Below are positions 17,072-26,096 of a stretch of DNA of 64,000 bases, piece by piece. Position 1 is the stretch's first letter. Every line of letters begins with the position of its first letter. The stretch is from Sulfitobacter sp. LCG007 (GTDB lineage: Bacteria; Pseudomonadota; Alphaproteobacteria; Rhodobacterales; Rhodobacteraceae). Below the pieces are notes generated by a model. That model did not search any database and was not told where the DNA came from. It saw only the letters and a list, made by a program, of their open reading frames with translations. Made by a program: the position numbers and the translations under genes. The stretch covers positions 2,976,001 to 3,040,000 of the forward strand of contig NZ_CP161805.1 of the NCBI RefSeq assembly GCF_040801785.1, given 5' to 3'.

Positions 17072-19183
17072 TTGAAGAAGCGCCCGCTCAAGCAAATCAG
17101 CGCACGGCTCTTTGGCATCATTGCGGTCGCCGCTTTGGCATCCATTTTGACATCCGTCACGACAAACCGTCTGGTGGAAAAGACGGTGTACAATATGCGC
17201 GCCGACCACTTGCTTGACGTTGTAGACACCGCCAAAAGCGCGCTTGCGGACCTGGACGCGCGGGTTCAGCGGAACGAATTGTCGCTGGAGGAGGCGCAGG
17301 TAATGGGGCGGGCAGCTCTGAACGCCGTCCGCTTCGACGAAGACAGCAATTATGTTTTTGCGTTCGATGACAACATGGTCCTGGTGGCGCATGGGCGCGA
17401 CCCGGAATCCTTCGGTGAAGATCGATCCGACCTGACCGACCCGAACGGTATCAAGATCTACCAAGAGCTCATGCGTTCCGCACGTTCCGGTGGCGAAATG
17501 GTGTCATACAGCACTCGCAAGAAAGGGGACGAAGAAACGCTTCTGCCCAAGGTCAGCGTCGCGTCGACATTCGCACCATGGGGGTGGCACGTTGGCGCCG
17601 GCACGTATGTGGAAGATCTCGACGCCATGATTGCCGAAATCAACCGCACGATCATTGCGATTCTTGGCGTGACAATTCTGGTACTGATTGTCGTTTCTTC
17701 CCTTATCGCAAGGAGTATCATCAAGCCTACGCGCGCTCTGAATGCCCGCATGAGCGATCTCTCTGATGGCGATACGCTCGCCGAGGTGCCCGGCGTGAGC
17801 CGTGGAGACGAAATCGGCGACATGGCGCGCGCGGTCGATCGGTTCCGGATTGAACTCGAGCGGGGCAAGGAAATGGAGCGCGTCGCCGAAGAAGCTCGGC
17901 GACAGTCCGAGCGGGTGGAGCGCGAAGCCGCAGAAGAGAAACGCGTCAGAGAACTCGAGGAAGAGAGGCGGAAACAGGCTTCCGTGGCCGCGGCCGCCGA
18001 GGAACGCGAAAAGATGATGCGCGAGCTCGGCGAGGCGTTTGGTCGCGTGGTTCAGGCCGCCATCGACGGCGAGTTCTCCAGCCGCGTCGACTCAAACTTC
18101 TCCGACGAGGTCCTCAACGATCTGGCCCGGAACATCAACAGCCTGCTGGATGCGGTCGACGAGGGACTTTCGGTAACGGGCCGAGTTCTGGAAAAGGTCG
18201 CCGACGGCGATCTCACGCAGCGCATGGAAGGAGACTTCCGCGGTGCCTTCGCGGTTCTGCAGGGCAACACCAACAGCATGATCGAATCGCTGAAGTCGCT
18301 GATCGGCGAGATCACCGCGAGCGGTGGGACGCTGGCTTCCTCTTCGTCGGAACTGCGCGACACGGCCGAGACGCTGGCGAAACAGGCGGAACAGAACGCC
18401 GCCTCGCTCGAGGAAACCTCCGCCGCGCTTGAAGAGCTTTCGGCCAGTATCAAGCAGGTCAGCAGCAACGTCTCCAACGCGAGTAGCAACGCGCGCTCAG
18501 CCCGCGAAACCGCAGAATCCAGCGGCAAGATCGCGGCCGACGCGGCCGGCGCCATGAGCCGCATTTCGGAGGCGTCGAAGGAAATCGCGCAGGTGGTCAG
18601 CGTGATCAACGACATCGCTTTCCAGATCAACCTCCTGGCGCTGAACGCCGGCGTCGAAGCCGCGCGTGCCGGGGACGCTGGCCGCGGGTTCTCGGTGGTT
18701 GCGTCGGAGGTGCGGCAACTGGCGCAAAGGGCCAGCGAGGCGGCGAAGGAGATCAATGCAGTGATCCATCGCAGCGACGAAGCTGTCTCCGAAGGCGTGT
18801 CCAAGGTCGCGGATGCGCAAACTTCGCTCGCCACGATCGCCGACAGCGTCGTGAGCATCTCGGCCGGGGTCGATGATATTTCGACCGCCATCTCCGAGCA
18901 GGTCATGGGCATCGGCGAGATCACGACAGCAGTGGGACAGATCGACCAGAACACCCAGAAGCAGGCCGCCGCCTTCGAGGAAGTCACAGCCGCCAGTGCG
19001 GTGCTGGCGAGCGAAGCCGACGTATTGCAGCAATCGACGCAACGCTTCCACGCCGGCACCGATGCCACGATCGTTCCCATGGTGAAGGCCCCTGCCGCTG
19101 CGGCGCCTCGCATGGCACCTGCCAAGGTCCCCGCCGGCCACGGAAACACGGCCGCCAAGCTCGATTCTTGGGACGAGTTCTAG
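17072..19183 (+). CDS. Methyl-accepting chemotaxis protein with periplasmic single Cache domain
   Basis: A 703-residue membrane chemoreceptor. TM1 lies near residues 12-30, a single Cache (sCache) sensor at about 36-190 (SNYVFAFDDNMVLVAHG and WGWHVGAGTYVEDLD), and TM2 near 194-214. Two HAMP segments follow, separated by a charged coiled coil rich in Arg and Glu (about 270-320), then the signalling domain with hairpin [20 protein letters not shown]. It ends in DSWDEF, a CheR-tether-like tail. It would sense a small periplasmic ligand, often an organic acid for this domain class. The TTG start is supported by AAAGGGAG seven bases upstream; an alternative TTG at 17030 lacks a ribosome site. Confidence 0.92.
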   Translation: MKKRPLKQISARLFGIIAVAALASILTSVTTNRLVEKTVYNMRADHLLDVVDTAKSALADLDARVQRNELSLEEAQVMGRAALNAVRFDEDSNYVFAFDDNMVLVAHGRDPESFGEDRSDLTDPNGIKIYQELMRSARSGGEMVSYSTRKKGDEETLLPKVSVASTFAPWGWHVGAGTYVEDLDAMIAEINRTIIAILGVTILVLIVVSSLIARSIIKPTRALNARMSDLSDGDTLAEVPGVSRGDEIGDMARAVDRFRIELERGKEMERVAEEARRQSERVEREAAEEKRVRELEEERRKQASVAAAAEEREKMMRELGEAFGRVVQAAIDGEFSSRVDSNFSDEVLNDLARNINSLLDAVDEGLSVTGRVLEKVADGDLTQRMEGDFRGAFAVLQGNTNSMIESLKSLIGEITASGGTLASSSSELRDTAETLAKQAEQNAASLEETSAALEELSASIKQVSSNVSNASSNARSARETAESSGKIAADAAGAMSRISEASKEIAQVVSVINDIAFQINLLALNAGVEAARAGDAGRGFSVVASEVRQLAQRASEAAKEINAVIHRSDEAVSEGVSKVADAQTSLATIADSVVSISAGVDDISTAISEQVMGIGEITTAVGQIDQNTQKQAAAFEEVTAASAVLASEADVLQQSTQRFHAGTDATIVPMVKAPAAAAPRMAPAKVPAGHGNTAAKLDSWDEF

Positions 19184-19201
19184 GCTACGAACCGCCTGAC
19201 C

Positions 19202-19460
19202 TGCCACGGGATTTTTCCACCACTTGGAACTGGAGTCCGACCCAACGAAGGGACGGACAATGACGCGATCAAGATTGTCGGAAGAACAGATCATCGGCAT
19301 TTTGACCGAGCATGAGGCTGGCGCGACTTGCGCGGATCTCTGTCGCAAGCACGTCATGTCGCAAGGGACATTATACAACCGGAAAGCGACGTTTGGCGGC
19401 ATGACAATTTCCGATGTGAAGCGGCTCAAGGCGCTGGAAGACGAGAACGCCAAGCTGTAG
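19202..19460 (+). pseudogene. IS3-family orfA fragment (truncated element end)
   Basis: An ATG at 19261 opens a frame encoding TRSRLSEEQIIGILTEHEAG... and DVKRLKALEDENAKL, clearly related to the OrfA of the intact IS3 copies in this window but diverged. It then stops because the element is cut at about 19457. The upstream noncoding part also aligns with the left end of the intact IS. It is a remnant of a different, older IS3-family element joined to an unrelated TolC fragment. Confidence 0.75.
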
Positions 19461-19481
19461 GTCCAAGGGACCGTGGCCCCA

Positions 19482-19920
19482 GTGGGGCCGCGCAGGCACG
19501 TTGAAGGTCGTGCTGCTGCCCCATAGCCCCATAAGCCGAATGAGACGGTCCTTGGCGAGTTGTGCCTCGAGCCTTGCGGCGCTGCGCTCGCCCGCGAGTT
19601 CGGCGGTGAAGTCATGTTCACGTGCCTGATCCGCCTTGCTCATTGCGCCCGTGCGGCCCAGTTGTGCGGCCAGCTCCGACCCGACATCGGCGGTACCTTG
19701 CGCCTGAACGATCAAAGCGGCAGCTTCGAACGCCCCCACAGCTTCGATCCAGGCACGCCGCGTCTCGATGGCGAGCGCGATGGTTTCGGAAAGCACCGCA
19801 AGCTCTGCCTGTCGGAAGCGGATCGCCGCGATCTCGGTCCGGGAGCGTGTGGTCGCGACATCGAGCAACGAGTTGATCAGCGTCGCTTCGAGAGACCGCG
19901 ACACATCACCAGCCATGCCC
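19482..19920 (-). pseudogene. TolC-family outer-membrane efflux protein, internal fragment
   Basis: This minus-strand segment encodes TolC-like helical sequence, for example SRTEIAAIRFRQAELAVL, ETRRAWIEAVGAFEAAALIVQ and KDRLIRLMGLWG. These match the second half of outer-membrane factors found with metal or drug RND pumps. Both ends are missing: sequence to the right switches to unrelated frames and then to an IS66 transposase, and to the left to the IS3 fragment. It is a decayed gene left from a lost efflux cluster. Confidence 0.6.
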
Positions 19921-20111
19921 GACACCGACACGCCCACCGAGGGGAGCGCGCCCACGCACCTTCTGGCCGCGTAACTCGAAACTTGCCGGAGGCACCGCGT
20001 AGGCAAGCCCCATGCCGGTCTCGCCCGACCAGAACGCCCCGGCCAGCATCCATGCACGGGACGGGTCTCGGGACTGGTAGCCATCCATGGCACCGCTCTG
20101 TCCGGCGCCCT

Positions 20112-20264
20112 CTGGCTCTGGCGATACAAGGGCAGATGGTTGGCGAACTTGGCGACGAGCACACGCGCGATGGCGCCCTCAGTCGGAAGCCCGCCCTCGA
20201 TCAAATGGGCGGGGGCCGGAGCCTGGGTGATCCCTTCGGCGCAAGCAGGACAGGCATACTTGGG
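20112..20264 (-). pseudogene. IS66-family transposase (TnpC) fragment
   Basis: The minus strand reads PKYACPACAEG, then APAPAHLIEGGLPTEG and FANHLPLYRQSQ, the zinc-binding and following segments of IS66 TnpC. A stop codon lies directly before it in frame and the rest of the element is absent on both sides. This is a short, inactive remnant. Confidence 0.65.
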
Positions 20265-20536
20265 TCAAACCGTCCCGATGACGTGGAGCTTTCCGTGACT
20301 CCGTGCGTGAAGTGATAAAGCAATGGACCGCGAAAACCGTTGTCGAGCGGAAGAAATCGACAACGATCTGCAAGCCGATCCCGGTGGACGACCAGATGCG
20401 CGTCCTGTTTCAGGGAGCTGTCGGCAAGGAGCTGCGGCGCTCGAAGGAATACGGACCATGCTGGACCTGAATGGTTCCCGCTCTTGAGAAACGTCCATGC
20501 ACCAACTGAACCCCGGTGTGCTGTGACCCCCAATCT

Positions 20537-21460
20537 TCATCCACCCGAAGCCGGAGCCCGGCGGTCAGATTGGCGCGGGTGCGCCGGTGGAGCAATGGGC
20601 GATCCGCGCAGCGTTTCAGGTGCGCGGAGCGGATCGTCCATTGCGGTGAGCTTGGCGGCATAGGCCGCCGGTGGCATGTAGCCGAGCGCTGAATGTGGCC
20701 GGCACGAGTTGTAATCGGCAACCCACCGGGCGGTGGCATCGCGAGCGTGGTCGAGACTGACAAACAGGGTTTCGTTGAGGAGTTCGTCGCGCATCCGGCC
20801 GTTGAATGCTTCGCAGATTCCGTTCTGCATCGGCCTTCCCGGAGCGATGGAATGCCAGGGCACGCCGGTCTTCTGCGTCCATTCGAGCATGGCGTTCGAG
20901 GTGAACTCGGTGCCGTGGTCGCTGACGATGAGCCCGGGAGGGCCGCGCCGACCTATGAGACCGGACAACTCTCGCGCCACTCTGCGCCCGCTGAGGGACG
21001 TATCGACGACGGCCGCCAGGCATTCCTTGGTGACGTCGTCGATCACGTTCAGGATGCGCAGCCGCCGTCCGGATGTGAGCTGGTCATGAACAAAGTCGAC
21101 CGACCAGCGGGCGTTCGGCGCCGCTTCGACGAGGATCGGCGCCCGCGTGCCGGTGGCCTTCTTGCGTCCCCGCCTGCGCTTCACCGACAGCCCTTCTTCG
21201 CGGTAGAGGCGCTCGGTCTTCTTGCGGTTCTCCACGAGCCCTTCCTGGCGCAGCAGGACGTGAAGCCGCCGGTAGCCGAACCGCCGGCGTTCCCCGGCAA
21301 GCTCGTGCATCCGCTCCCGGAGCCGGTCATCGTCCGGCCGCCGGGCGCAATACCGGATCATCGACCGGTCAGCGCCGATGAGGTGACACGCCCGCCGTTC
21401 GCTGATCTCGTGACTTTCCATGAGACAAGCGATTGCGAGCCGCTTCGCGGCGGGCGTCAC
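20537..21460 (-). CDS. IS3-family transposase OrfB, copy A
   Basis: About 307 residues containing the HTH_21 region followed by the integrase core. The DDE residues are visible in WSVDFVHD, SDHGTEFTS and CEAFNGRMRDE. It overlaps the end of orfA in another frame, starting at a GTG, as expected for an element that uses coupling or frameshifting. Identical in translation to copy B, so probably still functional. Confidence 0.88.
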   Translation of the reverse strand: MTPAAKRLAIACLMESHEISERRACHLIGADRSMIRYCARRPDDDRLRERMHELAGERRRFGYRRLHVLLRQEGLVENRKKTERLYREEGLSVKRRRGRKKATGTRAPILVEAAPNARWSVDFVHDQLTSGRRLRILNVIDDVTKECLAAVVDTSLSGRRVARELSGLIGRRGPPGLIVSDHGTEFTSNAMLEWTQKTGVPWHSIAPGRPMQNGICEAFNGRMRDELLNETLFVSLDHARDATARWVADYNSCRPHSALGYMPPAAYAAKLTAMDDPLRAPETLRGSPIAPPAHPRQSDRRAPASGG

Positions 21461-21723
21461 CACTTTCGGCCAAGCAGATCCTTCAGCGCCGTGTTGTCCA
21501 GCATCGCATCCGCGTAGAGCCGCTTGAGCTTGGCGTTCTCCTCCTCGAGCGCCTTCAGCCGCCTCACGTCCGATACCTCCATGCCGCCATACCGGCTCTT
21601 CCACGAATAGAACGTTGCGCTGCTGATCCCGTGCCTGCGGCAGACATCGGCGGTCTTCGCGCCCGCTTCCTGCTCCCGCAGGATCGCAATGATCTGCTCC
21701 TCGCTGAACTTCGATCTCTTCAT
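21457..21723 (-). CDS. IS3-family transposase OrfA, copy A
   Basis: An 88-residue protein with a helix-turn-helix (SEEQIIAILREQEAG then GISSATFYSWKSRYGG) and a leucine-zipper-like tail (DVRRLKALEEENAKLKRL). It binds the IS ends and works with OrfB. Identical to the copy B protein. Confidence 0.9.
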   Translation of the reverse strand: MKRSKFSEEQIIAILREQEAGAKTADVCRRHGISSATFYSWKSRYGGMEVSDVRRLKALEEENAKLKRLYADAMLDNTALKDLLGRKW

Positions 21724-21787
21724 CTTCCGGTCCTCTTGATGGGCCGGACTCTACCATCGAATGGAGGGAAAATCGGGGGTCACAGCA

Positions 21788-22001
21788 GTCTCGGGCCGCC
21801 CCCGATCGCCGGACTTTCCAGCGTGCCAGGTCGTCTTCGGGTCGAACCAGATCGAGAGCGATCCCCGCTGGCGCAGCGCCGCGTTTTATTCAGCCCAGTT
21901 CGTCGTGCGATAGCGGGTGGGAGAAGGCTTCGGCATGGCGCCGAACTAACGCACTGGATTCGCGGGGTGAATCCTCATCACTGATATGGGCAACAAGGCC
22001 C
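21788..22001 (-). pseudogene. IS5-family element fragment: terminal repeat and transposase N-terminus
   Basis: The minus strand from 22001 reads an IS5-type end (GGGCCTTGTTGCCCATATC), then an ATG at 21936 and MPKPSPTRYRTTNW..., followed after an in-frame TAA (21886-21888) by NAALRQRGSLSIWFDP and SGDRGRPE. This is the well-known N-terminal sequence of IS5-type transposases. The fragment is cut at 21788 by IS3 copy A. A related end in opposite orientation lies at 27377-27431. Confidence 0.75.
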
Positions 22002-22162
22002 GGATGAGTTAAGCGGGCAAGATGACGTGGCATCGCACCGGTTTTCAAACAGTCGTCGGCCTGGTCCTGGAGCCAAGGCGCCGACGTGACCGGTGGGATT
22101 GATCCACATGTTGCGTGTACTCGCGTAACCGCCGCGCTTGACGGACGAATGGGAGAACAAGA

Positions 22163-22834
22163 TTGAAAGTTCTTGTGGTCGAGGATTCCGACATCTTGAG
22201 GGATAGCCTGTGCCGGGGTCTGTGCGCGTCGGGGCATGTCGTGGAAACGGCGCGGGACGGTGAGATCGGGCTGTGGCACGCAGAGGAAGCAGCGTATGAT
22301 GTCCTCCTGCTCGACATTGGATTGCCCAAGCTCGACGGGCTGGAGCTGCTGACGCGATTGCGCGCGGGCGGCGTGCGCACGCCGGTGCTTCTGCTTACGG
22401 CGCGGGACGGGGTGGACGAACGGGTGCGCGGGCTGCGCGCGGGGGCGGACGATTACGTGGTGAAACCTTTTGCATTCGAGGAGGTGCTGGCGCGCATCGA
22501 GGCGCTGGCCCGCCGCGCATCGGGCCATGCAGCGAACGAGATCGTGGCCGGAGATCTGGCGCTCGACCTCGCCGCGCGGACCGTGCGGATCGCGGGCGTG
22601 CCTGTCGCGCTGCCAAGGCGGGAATATGCGCTGCTTGAGCTCTTGGCGCTGCGGATCGGTGTCGTCGTGGCACGCGCCGAGATCGAGCGCCGGATCTATG
22701 ACGAGCGCGTCGAACCCAACAGCAACGTGATTGATGCCGCCGTGTCGCTGCTGCGCAAGGCGATCGACCCCGAAGGCGGGCCGTCCCGTATCGAGACGCG
22801 GCGCGGGCAGGGTTACCGCCTGCGCGAGACGTGA
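22163..22834 (+). CDS. OmpR-family response regulator
   Basis: A 223-residue two-domain regulator. The receiver domain (1-118) has the acidic pair near residue 7, phospho-acceptor Asp51, the Thr79 switch residue and Lys101. The winged-helix output domain (about 130-220) ends in GQGYRLRET, as in OmpR/QseB types. Its stop overlaps the kinase start (TGATG). It is the first gene of a presumed three-gene unit ending in the GH114-RTX gene, which is the nearest candidate target. Confidence 0.93.
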   Translation: MKVLVVEDSDILRDSLCRGLCASGHVVETARDGEIGLWHAEEAAYDVLLLDIGLPKLDGLELLTRLRAGGVRTPVLLLTARDGVDERVRGLRAGADDYVVKPFAFEEVLARIEALARRASGHAANEIVAGDLALDLAARTVRIAGVPVALPRREYALLELLALRIGVVVARAEIERRIYDERVEPNSNVIDAAVSLLRKAIDPEGGPSRIETRRGQGYRLRET

Positions 22835-24282
22835 TGTCGATCCGCTGGCGTCTCGCGCTCTGGGTGGCGGCGTCGGTCTGTCTCGTCGGAGCGGTGATTT
22901 CGGCAGTCGGCTACGCATTGGTCCGAAGCTCGATGATCGAGGCCTTCGAGCGTGAGGCGGTGGATCAGCTTCAGGCGGTGGGCAACGCGGTCCGCGTCTG
23001 GACCGACGGCGAGGTCTATGTCGAGCTGAACCCCGATACGATGGTCGCTTTCGCCGCTGGCGGGGACAGTGCCTTTGTCGTCCGGCAGCATCCGGGCGGA
23101 GAATTGATCGACCAGTCGGCGAGCCTCACGGCGTCCTCCGGCACTTTGAGGGGGCTTCGCGGTGCAAACGCAGCGGAGCCCGTTTTCGGGTCCGGCACTG
23201 CGCCAGGCGGCGCCCCGGCGCTGCTCGTCACGCAGATATTGCCTGCGCAACACGATTGGGATCCCGAGGACCCCGAGATGATTCCCATGCCGGGGGTCGA
23301 GCGGACCACCGCCGAAGTGACCGTCGCGATCGGCCGCCGCCCGCTCGATGCGGGGTTGCGGCGGCTGACGGTCCTGCTCGGCGTCGCGGTGCTGGGGTCC
23401 GCATTGGCCGCGGCCCTCGCGGCGCTGATGGCGGCAAGGCGGGTGCTGGCGCCGCTGGATCGGATGGCGCTGCGCGCAGCCGAGATCCGCGAGCCGACCT
23501 ACGACCGGCCCTTCCCCGAACGAGGGCCGCAAGAGCTGCGTCCCATCGCCAGCCGCCTCAACGATCTGCTCGCGCGGCTGGCCGACGCGGCGCTGGTCGA
23601 GCGCCGCTTCACCGCCAACGCGGCACACGAACTGCGCACGCCCATTGCCGAGCTGCGGATGCTGACGGACGTCGCGCTCCGCTTTCCCACGGCGCCCGAG
23701 CAATTGCCGCAGGTGATCGCATCCAGCAACGCGATTTCGGCGCGGCTCTCGTCGCTTGTGGATGCTCTGATGGCCATCGCCCGGACCGACGCCGTCGCAG
23801 AGGGGCTACGGCACGAGCCGCTCGATCTCGCGGCGCTGCTGCGCGCACGCATCGAGGCGCATCGCGCAGCGGCAGAGACCCGCGGAGTGACGTTCGAGGC
23901 CGTGCTGCCGGCGCAGTGCCGCCTCATGTCCGACGAGGCTGTGCTGCTCTCGGTACTGGACAATCTGATCGGCAACGCGTGTTCTCACGCGCCAGGCCGC
24001 ACGGTCGTCTCCGTGATCCTCGAGGTGCGCGTCAACGGATTCTGCCTGTGCATCGCCAACCCTGCGCCGGATCTCGCCCAGGAGGATATCGACCGCCTCT
24101 TCGAGCCGTTCTGGCGGCGGAGCAGCCATCACGTCGCCGAGAGCCACGCAGGCCTCGGCTTGGCGCTTGCGCGCGGATTTGCACGCATCGTGGGACTGAC
24201 GCTCGAGGCGCGGCTGGACGCGGACGACCGTCTTGTCATGAAGCTGGAAACCAAGGAGACGGAGAACCGAGATGCGGCATAA
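22834..24282 (+). CDS. Sensor histidine kinase
   Basis: A 482-residue inner-membrane kinase. TM1 lies near residues 7-28 and TM2 near 168-195, enclosing a periplasmic sensor of about 135 residues that is poor in cysteine and rich in acidic residues. A HAMP-like linker follows, then HisKA with H-box AHELRTPIAEL (His near 265), N-box DNLIGNACSHA (about 375) and G-box GLGLALARG (about 440). It overlaps the response-regulator stop by one base, so the two are a cognate pair. A GTG one codon earlier is an alternative start. The signal is unknown. Confidence 0.92.
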   Translation: MSIRWRLALWVAASVCLVGAVISAVGYALVRSSMIEAFEREAVDQLQAVGNAVRVWTDGEVYVELNPDTMVAFAAGGDSAFVVRQHPGGELIDQSASLTASSGTLRGLRGANAAEPVFGSGTAPGGAPALLVTQILPAQHDWDPEDPEMIPMPGVERTTAEVTVAIGRRPLDAGLRRLTVLLGVAVLGSALAAALAALMAARRVLAPLDRMALRAAEIREPTYDRPFPERGPQELRPIASRLNDLLARLADAALVERRFTANAAHELRTPIAELRMLTDVALRFPTAPEQLPQVIASSNAISARLSSLVDALMAIARTDAVAEGLRHEPLDLAALLRARIEAHRAAAETRGVTFEAVLPAQCRLMSDEAVLLSVLDNLIGNACSHAPGRTVVSVILEVRVNGFCLCIANPAPDLAQEDIDRLFEPFWRRSSHHVAESHAGLGLALARGFARIVGLTLEARLDADDRLVMKLETKETENRDAA

Positions 24283-24357
24283 CATTCCCGTAAGAAAGGG
24301 TTCGCTATCTCGCATGAACGCCCGGAACGTGTCGGGCGCCTGTTGTGGAGACATGTG

Positions 24358-25767
24358 ATGGACGTGCCCTACCTTTATCAGCTTCAAGGGGCGAGTTACG
24401 AGAAGCTCAAGGCCACCAAGTTCCGCGTCGCCGTCGTCGACCCGGACGATTCGGGCCTGACCGCGGCCGAGGTGGCGAACCTGACCGGTGCTCAGGGCAA
24501 GCTCCTCTACGCCTATACCAGTATCGGCGAGGCCGAGGATTACCGGGATTACTGGAACGACGACTGGTCGACGAAAAAGCCGGACTTCGTGCTCGGCGAG
24601 AACCCTGACTGGGACGGTAATTACCGCGTCGAGTTCTGGGATCCGGCTTGGCAGGCGATCGTCTACGACCGGATCGACGATCTTCTGGCCAAGGGCTACA
24701 ACGGCGCCTATCTCGACATCGTGGATGGCTACACCGTGGACGAGGTCATTGCGGCCTATCCCGGCAGCGAAGAAGAGCTGCGACAGGCGATGATCGACTT
24801 CGTCGTCGGCATCTCCGAGCATGCCAAGGCGGTGAACCCCGACTTCGCCATCATTCCGCAGAATGCCGTGGGCCTCGTGGGCCTGAGCGATGACGGCCCC
24901 GAGGGTGGTCCGAACACCGCCTATCTCGATGCGATAGACGGCATGGGGGTCGAGGATCTGTGGTTCGACGACAATCGTGTCTCGGACTGGACGCAGGGCG
25001 ATCTCGACTTCATCGCGCTTGCGCAGGCAGCGGGCAAGTTCGTGCTGGCGACCTCCTACCCGACGCATGATGCCAAGCAGGCAAGCTTCGTGTCGAAAGC
25101 GCTGGCCGCAGGGCTCATCCCCTTCATCGCCGACCGCGAGTTGACCGGGGTGATCGACAACGCAAACAGCCGGACAGACGCCGCCCTGCAGGACCTCGAC
25201 GTGAACACGCCCTGGCCCGCGACGGACATTTCGGTCGGACTCTATGGCTCCAGACGGGCGGACCGTCTCGAAGGCGGCGCCGGCGACGATTGGCTCGACG
25301 GCCGGAGGGGTGCGGACGAGCTATTCGGCAAGGGTGGCGACGACCGGCTGATCGGCGGGCGCGGCAATGACGATTTGCGCGGAGGCGGCGGCCACGACGA
25401 TTTGCGCGGCGGGATGGGTCAAGACGACCTGCGTGGAGGCTACGGTCATGACGATCTGCGCGGCGGTGCGGGACATGACGATCTTCGCGGCGGGAACGGA
25501 AACGATAACCTGAACGGGGGCCGGGGCGACGACGCGCTAACGGGCGGCGCGGGCGCCGACGTATTCATCTTGTCTGGCTCGGGTGGCTGGGACGTCATAC
25601 GCGACTTCGACACGGGCAGCGACGAGATCCGTGCCCGCGGTCTCGAGCTGGCTGACGCCTTCGAGGACGGCAATTCGCTGGTGCTTGGCTTCGGCAGTGG
25701 CACGTTCGCCGAGCTGAAAGGTCTCGGTCTCGAAAATCTGGGCGATATCTGGTTCGACTTCGGATGA
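24358..25767 (+). CDS. GH114-like (TM1410/MJ1477-type) domain fused to RTX calcium-binding repeats
   Basis: A 469-residue protein. Residues 3-265 resemble the TIM-barrel family around endo-alpha-1,4-polygalactosaminidase (LLYAYTSIGEAEDYRDYW; WDPAWQAIVYDRIDDLLAKG; YNGAYLDIVDGY with the expected acidic residues; IIPQNA). Residues 300-402 form glycine/aspartate-rich RTX repeats, and a C-terminal region of about 65 residues (DVFILSGSGGWDVIRDFD) looks like a type I secretion signal. There is no N-terminal signal peptide. The ATG at 24358 has GGAG seven bases upstream. The likely role is a secreted enzyme acting on galactosamine-containing exopolysaccharide; no type I exporter is in the window. It lies 75 bases after the kinase gene. 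Confidence 0.8.
   Translation: MDVPYLYQLQGASYEKLKATKFRVAVVDPDDSGLTAAEVANLTGAQGKLLYAYTSIGEAEDYRDYWNDDWSTKKPDFVLGENPDWDGNYRVEFWDPAWQAIVYDRIDDLLAKGYNGAYLDIVDGYTVDEVIAAYPGSEEELRQAMIDFVVGISEHAKAVNPDFAIIPQNAVGLVGLSDDGPEGGPNTAYLDAIDGMGVEDLWFDDNRVSDWTQGDLDFIALAQAAGKFVLATSYPTHDAKQASFVSKALAAGLIPFIADRELTGVIDNANSRTDAALQDLDVNTPWPATDISVGLYGSRRADRLEGGAGDDWLDGRRGADELFGKGGDDRLIGGRGNDDLRGGGGHDDLRGGMGQDDLRGGYGHDDLRGGAGHDDLRGGNGNDNLNGGRGDDALTGGAGADVFILSGSGGWDVIRDFDTGSDEIRARGLELADAFEDGNSLVLGFGSGTFAELKGLGLENLGDIWFDFG
25369..25503 (+). repeat. 27-bp tandem repeats encoding five DDLRGGxGx units
   Basis: Five consecutive nine-residue units (DDLRGGGGH, DDLRGGMGQ, DDLRGGYGH, DDLRGGAGH, DDLRGGNGN) lie inside the RTX region. 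The nucleotide repeat is near-exact, more uniform than the neighbouring RTX units, which suggests recent unit duplication and possible copy-number change. Confidence 0.85.
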
Positions 25768-25822
25768 TTTGAGGCTCGCCCTGCACGATACTGGCTGGCG
25801 CTACACCCTGTGCTGCAGACGA

Positions 25823-25855
25823 TCACGAACGGTCGTCCCCGAGGACCGTTCGTGA
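25823..25855 (+). terminator. Strong hairpin after the GH114-RTX gene
   Basis: A perfect 12-base stem (TCACGAACGGTC with GACCGTTCGTGA) encloses a nine-base loop, 56 bases after the stop codon. No T tract follows, so it may be a transcript-stabilising hairpin or a factor-assisted terminator. The rest of 25768-26028 shows no gene. Confidence 0.5.
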
Positions 25856-26096
25856 ACCGCGCAGGCTTTGCCGAAGGCTTCGGCTCCCGAGTGGGATGAC
25901 GTACCCACACCAGGACGAAAGGAAGTATTCTCTGAGGTTCGCGAACGCTCGCAAATCTTGGTCGGGGTACAACTCGTTTGCAGAGCCGCGTTTTTCATCG
26001 GAGTATGGGCCAGACAGATACTTGACGCATGTTGCTGTGACCCCCGATTTTCCCTCCATTCGATGGTAGAGTCCGGCCCATCAAGAGGACCGGAAG

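Larger units (their letters stand above)
20519..21787 (-). mobile_element. IS3-family insertion sequence, copy A (1269 bp)
   Basis: The element is bounded by TGCTGTGACCCCC at one end and its complement at the other, with orfA and orfB inside on the minus strand. It has the same length as copy B (26033-27301) in the opposite orientation, and the encoded proteins are identical. The flanks (GGTG and GTCT) do not form a target duplication, so an adjacent deletion or rearrangement probably followed insertion. Its left-end side is inserted directly into an IS5 transposase fragment. Confidence 0.88.

Noticed and set aside
20290-20518. Possible gene in the frame VREVIKQWTAKTVVER
   Set aside because: About 50 codons without a ribosome site or family resemblance, wedged between an IS66 fragment and IS copy A; probably debris.
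25260-25560. Regular repeats as a possible CRISPR array
   Set aside because: The repeats are in frame, encode RTX nonapeptides and have no unique spacers.
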